Part shown: positions 7,976 through 15,263 of the stretch, one piece after another
Position numbering within the stretch: the first letter of the stretch is position 1
Layout: each line of letters begins with the position of its first letter
From: JBFMFH01 sp040752275
GTDB lineage: Bacteria > Acidobacteriota > Vicinamibacteria > Vicinamibacterales > JAKQTR01
DNA length: 47,432 nucleotides
Assembly (NCBI GenBank): GCA_040752275.1
Contig: JBFMFH010000080.1
Location: forward strand, 1-47,432
Direction: 5' to 3'
Program-made: the position numbers and the translations under genes
Notes under the pieces: model-generated
Told to the model about the DNA's origin: nothing
The model's input: only the letters and a program-made list of their open reading frames with translations
Databases searched by the model: none

Positions 7976-8398
7976 TCAGGGTTCCCATGGGTTGACGGTC
8001 CTAGCGCCTGCTGCCCGGGCTCCGGACTCGTCGCGCGTGACCACGACCGCGTCGATGGCCAGCGCCGAGGCGGCGATCAGCGCGTCGATGACGGATAGAG
8101 GCTCACCGCGCCGGACGGCCTGCCCGGAGATCTGTCCCCAGATCAGCGCCACGTTGTCCGTGATGGCGACGATGCGGCCGCGAAACCGGTTCGTGAGGTC
8201 GCCGTCGAGCCAGGCTTGCAGCCGGGCCTTCCTGCGGCTGTCCGGCAGCGGAGTGATGCCCTTCTGGATTTCGCCGAGCGTGAGGACGCTGAGGTACAGA
8301 TCGTCTTCCCGCTGCTCGGCCAGCCACGCCGACACCCTTGGCGATGGACGCGGCTTCACGAGCTCGGAAATCAGGCAGGTGTCGAGGAGGTACTTCAC
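7976..8398 (-). CDS. vapC: PIN-domain toxin (VapC/FitB-like)
   Basis: A 140-residue PIN ribonuclease. The acidic metal-binding residues are all in place: Asp6 in MKYLLDTC, Glu43 in LTLGEIQKG, Asp105 in SVIDALIAA and Asp123 in VVTRDES. The ending TVNPWEP is common in FitB-like members. It should be a Mg-dependent toxin that cleaves RNA (tRNA or rRNA in characterised cases) when not bound by its antitoxin. Its start overlaps the stop of the antitoxin gene by 4 bp, the usual coupling that keeps antitoxin in excess. Both genes are read from the minus strand behind a clear promoter and palindromic operator. Confidence 0.93.
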   Translation of the reverse strand: MKYLLDTCLISELVKPRPSPRVSAWLAEQREDDLYLSVLTLGEIQKGITPLPDSRRKARLQAWLDGDLTNRFRGRIVAITDNVALIWGQISGQAVRRGEPLSVIDALIAASALAIDAVVVTRDESGARAAGARTVNPWEP

Positions 8399-8646
8399 AG
8401 GTCGACGGTCCGTCCGGTGTCGCCATCACGGGCCAGGCTGAGCTTGGCCCCCCGCAGCGGGGATTTCGCGAAGAACTCCACCAGGCTGCCTGTGGCCCGT
8501 GTCAGCGCCCGATAGGTTTCGATGGGGACGACGACGACGGTGTCCTCGCCGCGGCGGGTCACGACCTGCGGCCCGGCTCTGAGGGTCGTCTCGACGAGCT
8601 CGCTGAAACGGTTCTTGGCCTCCTGCAGCTGCCATCGTCCCTGCAT
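8395..8646 (-). CDS. Phd/YefM-type antitoxin
   Basis: An 83-residue antitoxin of the Phd/YefM fold. The N-terminal DNA-binding part reads WQLQEAKNRFSELVE, followed by the strand pattern PQVVTRRGEDTVVVVPIETY; the C-terminal 30 residues would wrap the toxin. ATG 8646 is chosen because a GGAGG lies just upstream on the minus strand; the frame itself stays open to 9141 without meaning. The 4-bp overlap with the PIN toxin, the adjacent operator and the small size make the function secure: it neutralises the toxin and represses its own operon. Confidence 0.92.
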   Translation of the reverse strand: MQGRWQLQEAKNRFSELVETTLRAGPQVVTRRGEDTVVVVPIETYRALTRATGSLVEFFAKSPLRGAKLSLARDGDTGRTVDL

Positions 8647-8673
8647 GCTCGCCTCCGTCCTGGATCGGCTCCA

Positions 8674-8690
8674 ATCTAGACAGTCTAGAT
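8674..8690 (-). promoter_or_regulatory. Palindromic TA operator
   Basis: ATCTAGA-cag-TCTAGAT is a perfect 7-bp inverted repeat with a 3-base spacer. It lies just downstream of the -10 box, over the expected transcription start of the antitoxin-toxin pair, where binding of the antitoxin complex would block transcription. Confidence 0.75.
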
Positions 8691-8692
8691 AG

Positions 8693-8721
8693 ATCATACC
8701 TGCGCGGCGGCTGCTGGTCAA
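8693..8721 (-). promoter_or_regulatory. Promoter of PIN toxin-antitoxin operon 1
   Basis: On the minus strand TTGACC (8721-8716) and TATGAT (8698-8693) are separated by exactly 17 bases, a good sigma70-type promoter. The start of transcription would fall at about 8686, within the operator palindrome. Confidence 0.75.
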
Positions 8722-8746
8722 CCCGCCCGTCCGGTGGTGCTGCGAA

Positions 8747-10513
8747 GTGCTCGCCTCTGAGTCAAGTTCCTCATGGACGGCCTTCGAGGCCCGCCCTGCC
8801 GGAGGCCTGATCGACCTCAACGGCGACGGGAGGTTCACCAGGGGCCAGGCGCTTGACGACCGCGCTATCATCTGCACACACATCAGTTCAGCCGTGAACC
8901 TGTCCCTCGCGCGCGGCTCCGGACGATTCCTCCCGACGCACCTGCAGCTCGCCTCCGCCGCGGGCCGGTCGGCGCCGCACCGCTCATGGTCAGCCTGGAT
9001 CCGCCTTCTTCGATGGCCGTGGCCGTCCCCGCACATCCGGCCCCCGCGCGGCCTCCGCCGGGTGGAGGCGGTCGAGTCGCTCGGCATCGGGATCGATGCC
9101 GAACAGCAGCTTCGCGAAGACGACGACACGCTGAGGAACATCGTGGCTGGCCTGGACCGGCTCGAGCGGCGCCTCGACCGGGCCGAGTTCGTCGCCGCGG
9201 CGCTCGCGCGCGGCTACTTCACGCCCGACGAGGAGGACCTCATCCGCCAGGCGATGCTGGCGTACCGGAACTACCGCCTCGGCGCCTACGAGATCATCTT
9301 CCGCTACCGCCGCTACGCGGCCATTGAGGCGCCGTACCTGCAGCTGCGCTGCTTCCTGCTCGGCTACGCGGCCGCGCTCACGCTCATCGCCAAGTCGCTG
9401 CGGATCATCGAGTGGGCCGAGCACGTGCCCCTGCTGAGGGCCGCGCTGAATGCGCCGGACGCCGCCTGGGGCCTGCCGCGCGGGCTGTTCGACGATGTGC
9501 TCGCGGGGTTCGGGTCTTTCGGGAATCTCCGTGTCATGGCCCGGGCCCACTGGTTCTGGCGCTGGCACCGGGGCCGGCTCCCCGAATACGGCCTGACGAT
9601 GGCGAAGGGCTGGCGCGACTGGGTGCGGCTCATCAGGCGGCTGAGGCGCACGGTCCGGTACCGGGTGGCCCGAGTGCTCTGGGCGAGGGCCCGGCACGAC
9701 TGGCGGTGGTTCTGGAGGCGGCTCCGACGGCCGGTGCGCAGGGCCCGGCACGGCATCGAGTCATTCATCGGCGAGCGGATGGCGGCCGCAAATGCCGCGG
9801 CTGCGGCCGGCGTCTCGGCGCTGCGGGAGGCGCTGCCGCAGTTCGGATCCGACTTGAGAACCGGGGACATCCTGCTGACGCGCACGGAGCAGAGCGCCGC
9901 CGCGTCGCTCGTGCCCGGCTTCTGGATCCATGCGGCCATCTATATGAAGTCGCGCGGCGAACTCGAGGCCCTGGGCGTGCACGAAGCGCCCCCTCTCGCG
10001 GCGCGGTGGAATGGACTTCCGATCCACGACCATCCGAACGGAGTCGTCATCGAAGCGATGATGCCGCGTGTGCGCATCGTGCCGATCGAAACGTGCCTCG
10101 CGGCCGACCACGTCGCCGTCCTGCGCCCGCGGGTGTCCGGCCGCGAGCTCGGCGCGGCGCTCGGCGCGGCGCTGACGCACCTGGGCAAGCCGTACGATTT
10201 CGAGTTCGACTTCACGAGCGATGCGCGGATCGTCTGTACGGAGCTGGTCTACCGGGCCTATCACCGGCGGGGCGCCGTGGCCTTCGGCCTGACGAAGCGC
10301 CTCGGCCGGTTTACGCTCACGTGCGACGACATCATGGACTCGGCGTTGCGGACCTGGGCTGTGAGTGGCACCGGTTCCGAGGCGCCGTTTTCGGTTCCGG
10401 TGGCCGTGCTCTCGCGATCTGGTGGACCGGCAGTCCTTCGCGGTCCCGAGGCGTACGGCGAGTGCGCCCGCATCCGGGATGGCTGGCGGCCGACGTGTGC
10501 GAGGGGGGCCTGA
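8747..10513 (+). CDS. YiiX-type permuted papain-fold protein
   Basis: Up to 588 residues in two parts. Residues about 100-370 are a helical, very Arg/Trp-rich basic region of unknown function, with a hydrophobic stretch in RCFLLGYAAALTLIAK. The C-terminal domain is a circularly permuted NlpC/P60-like cysteine hydrolase of the YiiX/YebB type: TGDILLTR, catalytic His in WIHAAIYM (about 395), LGKPYDFEFDF, and catalytic Cys in RIVCTELVYRAY (about 497). Such proteins are thought to cleave amide or ester bonds in lipid- or cell-wall-linked substrates. The start is unresolved: GTG 8747 is the longest, GTG 8894 and GTG 9062 are alternatives, and clear protein-like sequence begins near 9050. It stands alone between toxin-antitoxin modules. 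Confidence 0.75.
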   Translation: MLASESSSSWTAFEARPAGGLIDLNGDGRFTRGQALDDRAIICTHISSAVNLSLARGSGRFLPTHLQLASAAGRSAPHRSWSAWIRLLRWPWPSPHIRPPRGLRRVEAVESLGIGIDAEQQLREDDDTLRNIVAGLDRLERRLDRAEFVAAALARGYFTPDEEDLIRQAMLAYRNYRLGAYEIIFRYRRYAAIEAPYLQLRCFLLGYAAALTLIAKSLRIIEWAEHVPLLRAALNAPDAAWGLPRGLFDDVLAGFGSFGNLRVMARAHWFWRWHRGRLPEYGLTMAKGWRDWVRLIRRLRRTVRYRVARVLWARARHDWRWFWRRLRRPVRRARHGIESFIGERMAAANAAAAAGVSALREALPQFGSDLRTGDILLTRTEQSAAASLVPGFWIHAAIYMKSRGELEALGVHEAPPLAARWNGLPIHDHPNGVVIEAMMPRVRIVPIETCLAADHVAVLRPRVSGRELGAALGAALTHLGKPYDFEFDFTSDARIVCTELVYRAYHRRGAVAFGLTKRLGRFTLTCDDIMDSALRTWAVSGTGSEAPFSVPVAVLSRSGGPAVLRGPEAYGECARIRDGWRPTCARGA

Positions 10514-10577
10514 CGACGCCTGCCAGGCTCGATGAGACGGTTGGCGGTGATTGGCGAGGCGGCCAGCCGCGTGCCCA

Positions 10578-11024
10578 TCACTCGTTGTCACGCGCAGATT
10601 GTGCGGCAAGCCGATCGCGAAGCGCGGCCAGGAACGCAAGCAGGTCCGGCGGGCCATGGCGGGCCGCGCGGTGCACCCGCGCCATGTCCAACGCTTCGTA
10701 CGCGTGGGCGACGGTATTGCGAAATCCGGCCGCGCGGACCAGGCGGTCGGCGAGGGCATCGTCGATAATGCCAGCCGCCTGCAGCCGCCTGAAGGCATCG
10801 GCATCGCCGTTCGGCGTGCCGAGCTGCTCGTGCACGCACGCCGCGAGCGCGAGGTCGATGACGAGTTGGGTGGCCTGCCACAGGTGCAGCACCACCGCGT
10901 CGGACGCGTCGGTGGCGGGCATCAAGCCGGAGGGGTCCGGCGGGAGTCGATCGGCGACGCGCGCGAGGTGGCGACGCACCGATTGGGTCTTCTCCGCCAG
11001 GACATCGCGGTCGAGCGCGCTCAT
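10578..11024 (-). CDS. hepT: HepT-like HEPN ribonuclease toxin
   Basis: A 148-residue all-helical HEPN-domain protein. The catalytic motif is FRNTVAHAYE, that is R102-x4-H107-x-Y109. In the characterised HepT/MntA system the Arg and His form the RNase site and the Tyr is the residue adenylylated by the antitoxin, which silences the toxin; all three are present here. The start ATG at 11024 overlaps the stop of the nucleotidyltransferase gene by 4 bp. The frame is open further upstream to 11120, but that part lies inside the partner gene. Expected function: RNase toxin kept inactive by its partner; some such pairs protect against phage. Confidence 0.9.
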   Translation of the reverse strand: MSALDRDVLAEKTQSVRRHLARVADRLPPDPSGLMPATDASDAVVLHLWQATQLVIDLALAACVHEQLGTPNGDADAFRRLQAAGIIDDALADRLVRAAGFRNTVAHAYEALDMARVHRAARHGPPDLLAFLAALRDRLAAQSARDNE

Positions 11025-11422
11025 CGGGCGAGCTCCGACAGCGCACCGTCGTAGGCGGCGCCGAGGACGGGCGCGGCATCGCACCAGAACGACACGGCGT
11101 CCATCCAGAAGCGTTCCCACTCGCCTGCGGGCCGGGCGTACAGCGTCACACCGTCTCGCGCGACGCGGTAGCGCAGCTGCCCGCTGGCCGTTCGGAGGTC
11201 GGCGAGATCGATGCGATCCGCGCGCAGCCGCGACGCCAGATAGGCGAGCAGGGCGTCGGGATCGAACGTCGTGTCGGCCAGATACGCGAAGTCCCAGTCG
11301 GAGTCCAGCCGGGCGTCGGCGCGGGCGCGCGAGCCGTGCAGGACCAGCAGTCGGAGTCCGGGCGCCTCGGCGGCAGCCTCGCGAATGGCCGTCCGGTCGG
11401 CGGCGCTGAGGGTCTCGAGCAC
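11021..11422 (-). CDS. mntA: MntA-like nucleotidyltransferase antitoxin
   Basis: A 133-residue minimal nucleotidyltransferase. The active-site pattern GS-x10-DxD is exact: GSRARADARLDSDWDF, with Gly30-Ser31 and Asp42/Asp44 as the metal ligands. In the known HepT/MntA pair this enzyme transfers AMP groups to the toxin tyrosine; the target tyrosine is present in the following gene. The start is GTG 11422; the nearby ATG at 11430 is in another frame. The two genes overlap by ATGA, with the antitoxin translated first. No clear promoter was identified between 11423 and 11500 on the minus strand. Confidence 0.9.
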   Translation of the reverse strand: MLETLSAADRTAIREAAAEAPGLRLLVLHGSRARADARLDSDWDFAYLADTTFDPDALLAYLASRLRADRIDLADLRTASGQLRYRVARDGVTLYARPAGEWERFWMDAVSFWCDAAPVLGAAYDGALSELAR

Positions 11423-11430
11423 GGCACCAT

Positions 11431-11796
11431 TCTACTCGCGTGACGCCGAGACGAAGAGGGGGCTCTCGTGAGCGCCGGGACTCAGCGGGCTACGCCCGGA
11501 TTCTCTCGTCTTCGTGGGTCGGACTCACAGTTCTTCACAAGGTGGCACCGTCTTCTCAGCACAAGAGGATTCCCGAGCGCGTAGACTCTGTTGAGAAGCG
11601 CGCCCGCTGTTCGGCGCGCTGATCGGCGCTGGCTTCGGGCTGATCGCCGCGCGGGCCAAGTAGGCCCGTCGGGAGAGCGGCGATCGGGCCCGTACATCGT
11701 GCTCGGCGTGCCGGACGAAGGCGGGACGGGAATCGTGTATCAGGCTGAGCAGAGGTCGAGCGCCGCGGGATCGACCTCCGCAGGATTGGAGAACAT
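11431..11796 (+). other. Intergenic region with relics
   Basis: No intact gene. A short plus-strand frame at about 11606-11663 ends in ALIGAGFGLIAARAK and a stop, a glycine-zipper-like tail of a lost gene. It is followed by a kinase glycine-loop scrap described separately. A GGAG at about 11784 serves the lipoprotein gene that starts at 11797. Confidence 0.45.
11687..11755 (+). pseudogene. Glycine-loop scrap of Ser/Thr kinase
   Basis: Twenty-three codons resemble the start of a bacterial Hanks-type kinase domain: YIVLGVPDEGGTGIVYQAEQ, comparable to the usual GEGGMGVVYxAxQ loop. The lysine and all later motifs are missing, so it is only a remnant. A longer kinase remnant is at 15045-15263 on the other strand. 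Confidence 0.4.
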
Positions 11797-12435
11797 ATGA
11801 CACGTGCGATGACGTTGATCGTGACGGTCGCGGCCGCCATTCTGCTCGGCGGCTGCTACGTATCGCTGCATCCCCTGGTGAGCGACGAGGTGCGGGTGTA
11901 CGAACCCGGCTTGGTGGGCACGTGGGTAGCCACGGGGGACAAAGACGACACCTGGACGTTCAGGCCGGCTGGCGCCAAGTCCCCGACCGGCTATGACATC
12001 GACATCGTCGAGGACAGGCGCACGGCGCGGTTCTCGGGAACGCTGGCGCGCATCGACGGCCTGCTGATCCTCGAGATCAAGCCGGGCGACAACGGGGCGC
12101 AGTGCGCGCTCCTGGACGAGCACGAGTGGTTCCAGATGCACGTCATCGGCGTCCACAGCTTCATGCGGATCGGCCTCGGCGGCGACCGCCTCAGGCTGCA
12201 CCTGGTGGACGCGGAGTGGCTCGATGCGGCCATTGCGGCGAAGAGGATCGCGATCGCCCACGAGCACCTCGATGACGACGATCCCCACGCGCCGGGTCAG
12301 CCCGATGTTCACTCCGACCGCGACCGGCTGCTGTTGACCGCACCGACGAGCGACCTGCAGGCGCTCGTCCGCGCGCATGGCAAGGCGGGCCTTTTCGACG
12401 AGGACGATCCAGGGGAGTTCACCAGGCGCCGGTGA
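11797..12435 (+). CDS. Lipoprotein of unknown function
   Basis: A 212-residue exported lipoprotein. The signal peptide is a hydrophobic run ending in AILLGGC, so Cys20 is the lipidated residue. After it comes YVSLHPL, a layout seen in many acidobacterial and related lipoproteins of unknown function, then a beta-rich domain beginning LVGTWVATGDKDDTWTF, suggestive of a lipocalin-like or calycin-like barrel (inference). Length is ordinary and the frame is intact. It starts 5 bases after a weak GGAG and is preceded by decayed sequence; the next gene is an independently promoted dehydrogenase. No function is proposed. Confidence 0.8.
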   Translation: MTRAMTLIVTVAAAILLGGCYVSLHPLVSDEVRVYEPGLVGTWVATGDKDDTWTFRPAGAKSPTGYDIDIVEDRRTARFSGTLARIDGLLILEIKPGDNGAQCALLDEHEWFQMHVIGVHSFMRIGLGGDRLRLHLVDAEWLDAAIAAKRIAIAHEHLDDDDPHAPGQPDVHSDRDRLLLTAPTSDLQALVRAHGKAGLFDEDDPGEFTRRR

Positions 12436-12475
12436 GCCGCGGCTGGCGTGATGGCGCGCGCCGGCCCGCGTGGTA

Positions 12476-12504
12476 TTGACGCCGGCGGCCGCCGGCCGGA
12501 TACT
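12476..12504 (+). promoter_or_regulatory. Promoter with spacer palindrome
   Basis: TTGACG (12476-12481) and GATACT (12499-12504) are spaced by exactly 17 bases. The spacer holds a perfect 14-bp palindrome, CCGGCGGCCGCCGG (12482-12495), a plausible repressor site. The predicted start at about 12511 is followed by AAGGAG (12521-12526) and the ATG of the alcohol dehydrogenase. Confidence 0.6.
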
Positions 12505-12536
12505 CAAGCGATATTCTGCCAAGGAGCGGTTCCCTC

Positions 12537-13568
12537 ATGCGTGCTGTGAGACTCGTCGAAGTCGGGAAGAACGTGGTCATGCAGGACGTCGCGGTGCCGA
12601 GGCCGGGCAGGCGGGAGGTGCTGGTCCGCGTGAAAGCGGCCGGCATCTGCCACTCGGACGCGCACTACCGCTCGGGCGTGACGAAGACCGGCCCCCTGCC
12701 CGTCACCTTCGGCCACGAGGTCGCCGGCATCGTCGAGGCGGTGGGTCCGGACGTCGTGGGGGCGGCGCCGGGCGACCGGGTGGCGGTGCACTACCTCGTC
12801 GCGTGCGGTGACTGTCATCACTGCCGGTCGGGCCAGGAGCAGTTCTGTCCGACGGCGCAGATGATCGGCAAGCACCGGGACGGCGGGTGGGCGGAGTTCA
12901 TCTGCATGCCTGACCGCAACCTGTTCATCCTTCCGGCGAACCTGTCACTCGAGCACGCCGCGGTCATGATGTGCTCGTCGTCGACGTCGCTGCACGCGCT
13001 CAGGAAGGCGCGGCTCGTGGGCGGCGAGACGGTGGCGGTGTTCGGCATCGGCGGGCTGGGCGCGTCGGCGGTGCAGCTCGCGAAGGCGATGGGTGCGCGC
13101 GACGTGTTCGCGGTGGACGTCAATCCCGTGAAGCTCGACCTGGCGGCGAGCTTCGGGGCCCATCCGGTGAGCGCGGCGCACGGTGATCCGGTGGCGGAGA
13201 TCCGCCGCCGGACCGGCGGCCGGGGCGTCGACGTTGCGGTGGAGGTAGTGGGCCTGCCGGTGACCATGCGCCAGGCGGTGCGATCGCTGGCGGCGATGGG
13301 CCGAGCCGCGATCGCGGGTTTGAGCGACCGCGCCTTCGAGATCGCGTCCTACAAGGAGCTGCTGGGTCCCGAAGCCGAGGTGATCGGCGTCGCCGATCAT
13401 CTCGCGCAGGAGATGCCCCTGCTCATGGACTTCGCCAGCCGCGGCGCCCTGGATCTCACCCGAGTGATCACCCGCCGCGTGCCGCTCGATGCCGCCATGA
13501 TCGACGGCGTCCTGGATGAGCTGGATCGCTACGGGGACCACGTTAGGACGGTCATCGTCCCCGAGTGA
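12537..13568 (+). CDS. Zinc-dependent alcohol dehydrogenase
   Basis: A 343-residue medium-chain dehydrogenase. Catalytic zinc ligands are Cys38 in GICHSD and His60-Glu61 in FGHEVAG; the structural zinc site has all four cysteines, C90-x2-C93-x2-C96-x7-C104. The Rossmann motif is VFGIGGLGASAVQ, followed by an acidic strand end (AVDVN) that suggests NAD rather than NADP as cofactor. It oxidises an alcohol to an aldehyde or ketone, or the reverse; the substrate is not evident. AAGGAG at 12521-12526 fixes the start. It is monocistronic with its own promoter, and a toxin-antitoxin pair follows. Confidence 0.93.
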   Translation: MRAVRLVEVGKNVVMQDVAVPRPGRREVLVRVKAAGICHSDAHYRSGVTKTGPLPVTFGHEVAGIVEAVGPDVVGAAPGDRVAVHYLVACGDCHHCRSGQEQFCPTAQMIGKHRDGGWAEFICMPDRNLFILPANLSLEHAAVMMCSSSTSLHALRKARLVGGETVAVFGIGGLGASAVQLAKAMGARDVFAVDVNPVKLDLAASFGAHPVSAAHGDPVAEIRRRTGGRGVDVAVEVVGLPVTMRQAVRSLAAMGRAAIAGLSDRAFEIASYKELLGPEAEVIGVADHLAQEMPLLMDFASRGALDLTRVITRRVPLDAAMIDGVLDELDRYGDHVRTVIVPE

Positions 13569-13726
13569 GCCGCGAGCGCAGCGCCGGCGCTGTGGCCGGG
13601 GTGCCGGGCCGCCCGATGCCGCGCTGGCGGGCGGCCACGCCATGAGCCTGTCCCGCAGCCGCCTCTCCGAACGGTCGACCTTCCCGGTGTTCTCGGGCTG
13701 GCGTTCAGCGCGCCGCAGGTGTCGAC

Positions 13727-13763
13727 TTGAGAAATATGGTCAATCTGACTATAATGACCATAT
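13727..13763 (+). promoter_or_regulatory. Promoter and operator of TA operon 2
   Basis: TTGAGA (13727-13732), a 17-base spacer and a perfect TATAAT (13750-13755). A 9-bp inverted repeat, ATATGGTCA (13734-13742) and TGACCATAT (13755-13763), brackets the -10 box and runs into the antitoxin start codon at 13762. Transcription should begin at or within a base or two of that ATG, giving a leaderless mRNA. Confidence 0.8.
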
Positions 13764-14064
13764 GGAATACCCGCTGCCTTCAGGAGCGAGCACCGTGGCC
13801 GTGGCCGAGGCCAAGGCGACGTTCGGTGAGTGTCTCCGGCGTGCCGAGCGCGGCGCGTCCGTCGTCGTGACGCGGCACGGCACGAAGGTGGCCGCCATCG
13901 TGTCGGTCGACGACTACGAACGGCTCATGCGCCTCAAGGCCGCGGGACCACCGGGCGGGCTGGCCAGCGTTGCAGGCGGATGGAGGGACACGGACGATCT
14001 CGTCGACGCCATCCTCGGCGTCCGTCGGACTCGGTCCCGCCGGTCGCGCAGGATGGACCGCTGA
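13762..14064 (+). CDS. Phd/YefM-type antitoxin, leaderless
   Basis: A 100-residue antitoxin: VAVAEAKATFGECLRRAE is the DNA-binding helix region, and GASVVVTRHGTKVAAIVSVDDYERL is the family core; the basic C-terminal tail (RRTRSRRSRRMDR) would contact the toxin. The ORF is open upstream to 13516, but the -10 box and operator end at the ATG of 13762, so translation must start there. No ribosome-binding site is present or possible. The toxin gene follows 4 bases later. It should repress its own promoter through the inverted repeat that covers the start codon. Confidence 0.92.
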   Translation: MEYPLPSGASTVAVAEAKATFGECLRRAERGASVVVTRHGTKVAAIVSVDDYERLMRLKAAGPPGGLASVAGGWRDTDDLVDAILGVRRTRSRRSRRMDR

Positions 14065-14068
14065 CGCC

Positions 14069-14482
14069 ATGGCGTATCTGTTCGACACGGACGCGCTCTC
14101 GGAGCCCCTACGACGACGGCCGTCTCAGCCGTACGTCACCTGGCTCGCGTCAGTGCCGCGCGAGGACCAGTTCACGAGCGCCGTCTGCATCGGGGAGATG
14201 TTCAAGGGTGCATACCGCGTGGCCGACGCAGCCCGGCACCTGAGGAACATCAAATCGCACGTCCTGCCTGCCGTCACGGTCCTCCCCTACGACGTGGCGG
14301 TCGCAAGGGTGTACGGCGCGCTCGAGGCCGCCCTTGCCGGTGAAGGCCGGGGTCTGGCGGATGCTGATCTGCAGATTGCCGCGACGGCGATCCATCACGG
14401 CCTGGAGTTGGTGACTGGGAACGCCAGGCACTTCGCACGCGTGCCCGGGCTTCGGCTTCGTCCGATGACGGACCGGCGCTGA
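14069..14482 (+). CDS. vapC: PIN-domain toxin (VapC-like)
   Basis: A 137-residue PIN ribonuclease, paired with the preceding antitoxin (gap of 4 bases). Acidic site residues: Asp6 in YLFDTDALSE, Glu43 in CIGEMFKG, Asp98/Asp100 in GLADADLQIAATA. The fourth position has Asn (VTGNARHF) where an Asp is also common; this Asn is frequent in active VapC proteins. It belongs to the same broad family as the toxin at 7976-8398 but is only distantly similar, so the two pairs are not a recent duplication. Confidence 0.92.
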   Translation: MAYLFDTDALSEPLRRRPSQPYVTWLASVPREDQFTSAVCIGEMFKGAYRVADAARHLRNIKSHVLPAVTVLPYDVAVARVYGALEAALAGEGRGLADADLQIAATAIHHGLELVTGNARHFARVPGLRLRPMTDRR

Positions 14483-14611
14483 GGCGCGTGGGACCCCGCC
14501 AGCCCGACCTGCAGCAGACACGCCCCGGGGGGAGTTCGGCCGAACCGGGTGTGCCGGCGATAGGCGCGGGCTGTTGGCGAGGGCGCACCTGTTCGCCAAA
14601 GGGGGCGGGCT

Positions 14612-15031
14612 GTGACGACCAGCAACCGGACGGTGGAGCTCGAGACGCGGGGACAGGGCGACGTGCGCGACCTGACGGCGGCGCTGAGCGGCGCCATCCG
14701 GGACGCGGGCGTGAAGAACGGCCTAGCGACGATCTTCGTCGTGGGATCGACGGCGGGCATCACGACGCTCGAGTTCGAGCCGGGGGTAGCGGCCGATCTC
14801 GACCGGGCGTACGAGCGGATTGCCGCGCGGCGGGCCGAGTATCAGCACCACCTGCGCTGGGGTGACGGCAACGGTTCGAGCCACGTCCGAGCCGCCATGC
14901 TCGGCCCATCGCTCACGGTTCCCATCGTCGACGGCCGGCCGACGCTGGGCACGTGGCAGCAGGCCGTCCTCGTCGAGTTCGACACAGGACCGAGGCGCCG
15001 GGCCATCGTCATCCAGCTGCTCGGCGAGTAG
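14612..15031 (+). CDS. YjbQ/UPF0047-family protein
   Basis: A 139-residue single-domain protein of the UPF0047 family. Conserved blocks are GSTAGITTLEFEPG, LRWGDGNGSSHVRAAMLGPS and RPTLGTWQQAVLVEFD, ending GPRRRAIVIQLLG. The His/Asp cluster is the known metal or active site of the fold. The E. coli member YjbQ has weak thiamin phosphate synthase activity, but the physiological role of the family is unsettled. The start is GTG 14612, preceded by GGGGGCGGG. The downstream sequence contains a decayed kinase fragment on the opposite strand. Confidence 0.9.
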   Translation: MTTSNRTVELETRGQGDVRDLTAALSGAIRDAGVKNGLATIFVVGSTAGITTLEFEPGVAADLDRAYERIAARRAEYQHHLRWGDGNGSSHVRAAMLGPSLTVPIVDGRPTLGTWQQAVLVEFDTGPRRRAIVIQLLGE

Positions 15032-15044
15032 CGTGCCGCGGCGG

Positions 15045-15263
15045 CGTGGCACCGGCATCGAGGACCGAGGCGATGTGCGGGTGATCCATCAGGGCGAGAG
15101 CCTGGCGCTCGGCCTCGAAGCGCACGACGACCTCGCGCGTATCCATGCCGAGCTTGATGACCTTGAGGGCGACCTGGCGGCGGATGGGATGGCGCTGCTC
15201 AGCGAGGTACACAACCCCCATGCCGCCTTCGCCCAAGGGGTGGAGGAGGTGATAGAGGCCGAT
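15045..15263 (-). pseudogene. N-lobe fragment of Ser/Thr kinase
   Basis: About 73 codons on the minus strand encode the start of a Hanks-type kinase: GLYHLLHPLGEGGMGVVYLAEQ, the catalytic lysine in VALKVIKLGM, RFEAERQALALMDHPHIA and VLDAGAT. The match ends there; HRD and DFG motifs are missing and the frame terminates at 15009. The large C-terminal part of such kinases has been lost, so this is a truncated remnant, not a working kinase. Confidence 0.65.

Noticed and set aside
9412..11409. A 665-codon plus-strand open frame.
   Set aside because: It overlaps the YiiX-like gene in another frame and the opposite-strand HepT/MntA genes, and its product is Arg/Ala-rich low-complexity sequence typical of antisense frames in GC-rich DNA.
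13516..13761. N-terminal extension of the second antitoxin upstream of ATG 13762.
   Set aside because: The promoter -10 box and operator occupy this stretch, so it cannot be in the mRNA.
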